Shown here piece by piece: positions 5,694-7,217 of a DNA stretch of 7,217 nucleotides. A model generated the notes under the pieces. The model saw only the letters and a list, made by a program, of their open reading frames with translations, made no database searches and was not told the DNA's origin. This DNA comes from JBBTSB01 sp964355775 (lineage in GTDB: Bacteria > Patescibacteriota > Minisyncoccia > 2-02-FULL-40-12 > IGHO2-01-FULL-4-A): the NCBI GenBank assembly GCA_964355775.1, contig CAYHEP010000037.1, forward strand, positions 1-7,217, given 5' to 3'. The position numbers and the translations under genes are program-made. How positions within the stretch are numbered: position 1 is the first letter of the stretch; every line of letters begins with the position of its first letter.

Positions 5694-6389
5694 ATGGCGA
5701 AATCAGAATTGAAAATTCAAGCTCGTAAATTACGCAAGGAAGGCAATAGTATTAAGGATATTGCTAAAAAACTCGTTTTGCCCAAAAGCACTATCAGTGG
5801 TTGGTGTAGTGACATTGAGCTTACGTCGCAACAATTTCAAGTACTTATGCAACGAAAACAGCATGTCATTCGCAGAGGACAAATTAATGGCGCTCTTGTG
5901 AATAAAAGAAAAAGACTCGATGTTATAAGTGCGTTTGATGCCGAAGGTGAAAAGAGATTTCACAACATATCGGAGGAAGAATTTTTTACTGCCGGACTAG
6001 CTCTGTACCTTGCCGAAGGTTCAAAAAAACAACGATCCATCGAGTTTACTAACTCTGACCCTGTTGTTCTTAAGTTTATGTATATTTGGTTTCAAAGATT
6101 TCTGGATATTCGGTCGACTGCATTTCAAATACGGGTCTACATCAATCAGATTCATAAAGAACGGGATGCATTTGTGCGTAACTACTGGGCGCACTATTTA
6201 AAAATCCCTCAAAGCCAAATTTCCAAGACTTGTTTTGTAAAATCGAAACAACATAAAATATACGAAAATCATGACGAACATTATGGTACGATCAAGCTGA
6301 GGGTATTGAAAAGCTCCAATCTTTTCTATAAGATAATGGGATTGATTAATGCTTTGTTAGATGCGGGGTTATCAAAACTGCCGGCGTAG
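5694..6389 (+). CDS. HTH protein with a single LAGLIDADG-like motif; candidate homing endonuclease or derivative
   Basis: The 231-residue basic protein has two recognisable parts. Residues about 6-40 form a resolvase-type helix-turn-helix: ARKLRKEGNSIKDIAKKL, then PKSTISGW. Residues 97-111 read FFTAGLALYLAEGSK, a LAGLIDADG-like helix with acidic Glu108 in the catalytic-type position, followed by IEFTNSDPVVLKFMYIW as in this fold. Only one motif is visible, so an active form would have to be a homodimer, as for I-CreI. WhiA-type regulators combine the same two folds in the opposite order, so a regulator is a real alternative. The gene is AT-richer than its neighbours by eye and lacks a Shine-Dalgarno sequence. 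It lies between two CAT-anticodon tRNA genes, and its TAG stop is formed by bases 8-10 of the downstream tRNA. Target and activity are unknown. Confidence 0.8.
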   Translation: MAKSELKIQARKLRKEGNSIKDIAKKLVLPKSTISGWCSDIELTSQQFQVLMQRKQHVIRRGQINGALVNKRKRLDVISAFDAEGEKRFHNISEEEFFTAGLALYLAEGSKKQRSIEFTNSDPVVLKFMYIWFQRFLDIRSTAFQIRVYINQIHKERDAFVRNYWAHYLKIPQSQISKTCFVKSKQHKIYENHDEHYGTIKLRVLKSSNLFYKIMGLINALLDAGLSKLPA

Positions 6390-6451
6390 TTCAACGGTCA
6401 GAACGGGTCACTCATAACGACCAGACGAAAGTTCGACTCTTTCCGTCGGCA
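6380..6451 (+). tRNA. tRNA with CAT anticodon (elongator Met, or Ile2 decoding AUA)
   Basis: The cloverleaf folds as: acceptor GCCGGCG/CGTCGGC (one G.U), bases TA at 8-9, D stem GTTC/GAAC with loop AACGGTCA, anticodon stem GGTCA/CGACC with loop CTCATAA, a short variable region AGAC, T stem GAAAG/CTTTC with loop TTCGACT, and discriminator A73. G1-C72 pairs, so it is not an initiator. The anticodon stem has an A31xC39 mismatch next to the loop. CCA is not encoded. Met versus Ile2 (lysidine-modified) cannot be decided by eye. The first ten bases overlap the end of the preceding gene, and no convincing own promoter is seen, so co-transcription and RNase P processing are likely. Confidence 0.88.
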
Positions 6452-6454
6452 CCG

Positions 6455-6463
6455 TGGTATAAT
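6455..6463 (+). promoter_or_regulatory. Extended -10 promoter of pyrH (predicted leaderless)
   Basis: TGGTATAAT is a consensus -10 hexamer with a TG extension, starting 4 nt after the tRNA 3' end. The hexamer ends 9 nt before the pyrH ATG, placing the start site within a few bases of the ATG. No good -35 box is present at the usual distance (that stretch is the tRNA T arm). No Shine-Dalgarno sequence fits in the gap. Confidence 0.7.
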
Positions 6464-6472
6464 ACAAAGCAT

Positions 6473-7192
6473 ATGAAACTAAAACGGGTTATTCTCAAGA
6501 TCAGCGGAGAGGTGATGTCGGGCAACGGCAAGACGGGGTTTGACAAGGATGCGATACGGTTTATCGCCGATGAGATCCATGACGCTGTGGCGGCGACCAA
6601 ATGCGAGCTCGCCATCGTTATCGGAGGAGGCAATCTTGTGCGCGGATCACGCTTGATCGAAGGCGTAGGATCGAGCACTATCATTGCCGACCAAGCGGGT
6701 ATGCTCGCTACGATCATCAACGGCATTATTTTGCAGGATTTTTTGGAAAAGAACCACCAGCAGGAAGTACGCACGATGAGCGCCGTCGAGGTTCGTGCCT
6801 TTACCGAGCCCTACATCCGCCGCCGCGCCGAAGGACACATGGAAAAGGGACGGATCGTGATCTTGGCAGGCGGGAGCGCCAATCCCCGCTTTACCACCGA
6901 CACCGCCGCCGTATTGCGTGCCATCGAGCTCGAAGCTGACCTGATGATCAAAGGCACCAAGGTAGACGGGATTTACAGCAAAGACCCCAATGCCCACAAT
7001 GACTCGGAGTTTATCCAAGAGATTTCCCAGCATGATTTTGTCATGCAAAAACTCGGCATCCTCGATCGCACCGCCGTCACTTTGGCGGGCGAAAACCACC
7101 TTCCCATCCGCGTTCTCAATATCCTCAAGAAGGGCAATCTTTCCAAAGCCCTCAAAGGCGAGGATGTAGGTTCTCTGATTGTCCCGGACTAG
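6473..7192 (+). CDS. pyrH: Uridylate (UMP) kinase
   Basis: This 239-residue cytoplasmic enzyme phosphorylates UMP to UDP with ATP in pyrimidine nucleotide synthesis. It belongs to the amino-acid-kinase fold and is normally a hexamer. Visible signatures are the N-terminal KRVILKISGEVM, the phosphate-binding IVIGGGNLVRGSRL (about 49-62), DQAGMLATIINGIILQ, and NPRFTTDTAAVLRAIE with MIKGTKVDGIYSKDP near residues 140-175. Length is typical for the family. The loop before NPRFTTDTAA reads GGSA, where many bacterial enzymes have GTG; this looks like tolerated variation. The gene follows the tRNA by 21 nt and is driven by an extended -10 promoter. It ends in TAG, followed at once by another promoter-like element. 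Confidence 0.96.
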   Translation: MKLKRVILKISGEVMSGNGKTGFDKDAIRFIADEIHDAVAATKCELAIVIGGGNLVRGSRLIEGVGSSTIIADQAGMLATIINGIILQDFLEKNHQQEVRTMSAVEVRAFTEPYIRRRAEGHMEKGRIVILAGGSANPRFTTDTAAVLRAIELEADLMIKGTKVDGIYSKDPNAHNDSEFIQEISQHDFVMQKLGILDRTAVTLAGENHLPIRVLNILKKGNLSKALKGEDVGSLIVPD

Positions 7193-7207
7193 CGTTTATG
7201 CTAGTAT
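7179..7207 (+). promoter_or_regulatory. Promoter for the next gene, which starts at the window edge
   Basis: TTGTCC (7179-7184), a 17-nt spacer and TAGTAT (7202-7207) with a TGC extension. An ATG follows at 7214 after 6 nt, the same leaderless spacing as pheS and pyrH. The gene itself is outside the window. By common bacterial gene order it could be frr (ribosome recycling factor), which is a guess. Confidence 0.45.
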
Positions 7208-7217
7208 ATTTTCATGA

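Noticed and set aside
6380..6451. tRNA-associated integration (attachment) site with a duplicated tRNA end
   Set aside because: No direct repeat of the tRNA 5' or 3' end was seen elsewhere in the window and there is no integrase gene.
6412..6774. Minus-strand 120-codon frame, and other frames opposite pyrH
   Set aside because: They are antisense to the clear UMP kinase gene and one runs through the tRNA; they show no domain signatures.
1..7217. UGA recoding (as in Gracilibacteria), suggested by stops being TAG four times, TAA once and never TGA
   Set aside because: Five stops are too few, no conserved position in the genes requires an in-frame TGA, and all proteins are complete under the standard bacterial code.

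Overview
This window looks like a chromosomal segment from a bacterium of the Candidate Phyla Radiation (Patescibacteria). That placement is an inference from four things: a short mitochondrial-type single-chain phenylalanyl-tRNA synthetase, an intein in gyrB, a group I intron in the initiator tRNA, and compact genes without visible Shine-Dalgarno sequences. By eye, the housekeeping genes are near half G+C, while the mobile insertions are AT-richer.

Layout. The left 5.6 kb is read on the minus strand. In transcription order it holds an intron-containing initiator tRNA-fMet (5600-5307), a six-helix membrane protein resembling an ECF-transporter S component (5245-4721), a small three-helix membrane protein (4745-4470), pheS with a fused anticodon-binding domain (4434-3295), and gyrB (3335 to the window edge). 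gyrB overlaps the pheS end by 41 nt and lacks only its last few codons. It carries an in-frame 434-residue intein with an HNH endonuclease region (2009-708). It appears as one uninterrupted minus-strand frame running off the left edge. The right part is read on the plus strand: an AT-rich HTH/LAGLIDADG-like gene (5694-6389), a second CAT-anticodon tRNA whose first ten bases supply that gene's stop codon (6380-6451), and pyrH (6473-7192). A promoter and an ATG for the next gene sit at the right edge.

How it fits together. The host genes serve translation (tRNA-fMet, tRNA-CAT, PheRS), DNA topology (GyrB) and nucleotide supply (PyrH). Three kinds of selfish or formerly selfish element sit in or beside the most conserved of these: an HNH intein at the TOPRIM active site of GyrB, a group I intron immediately 3' of the anticodon of the initiator tRNA, and a free-standing LAGLIDADG-like gene pressed against another CAT tRNA. 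Both GyrB function and translation initiation should therefore depend on correct splicing.

Regulation. Several genes have a -10 box only 5-9 nt before the ATG and no Shine-Dalgarno sequence, which predicts leaderless mRNAs. The initiator tRNA promoter is similarly close, predicting almost no 5' leader. No intergenic stretch exceeds about 100 nt outside the genes and RNA genes described.
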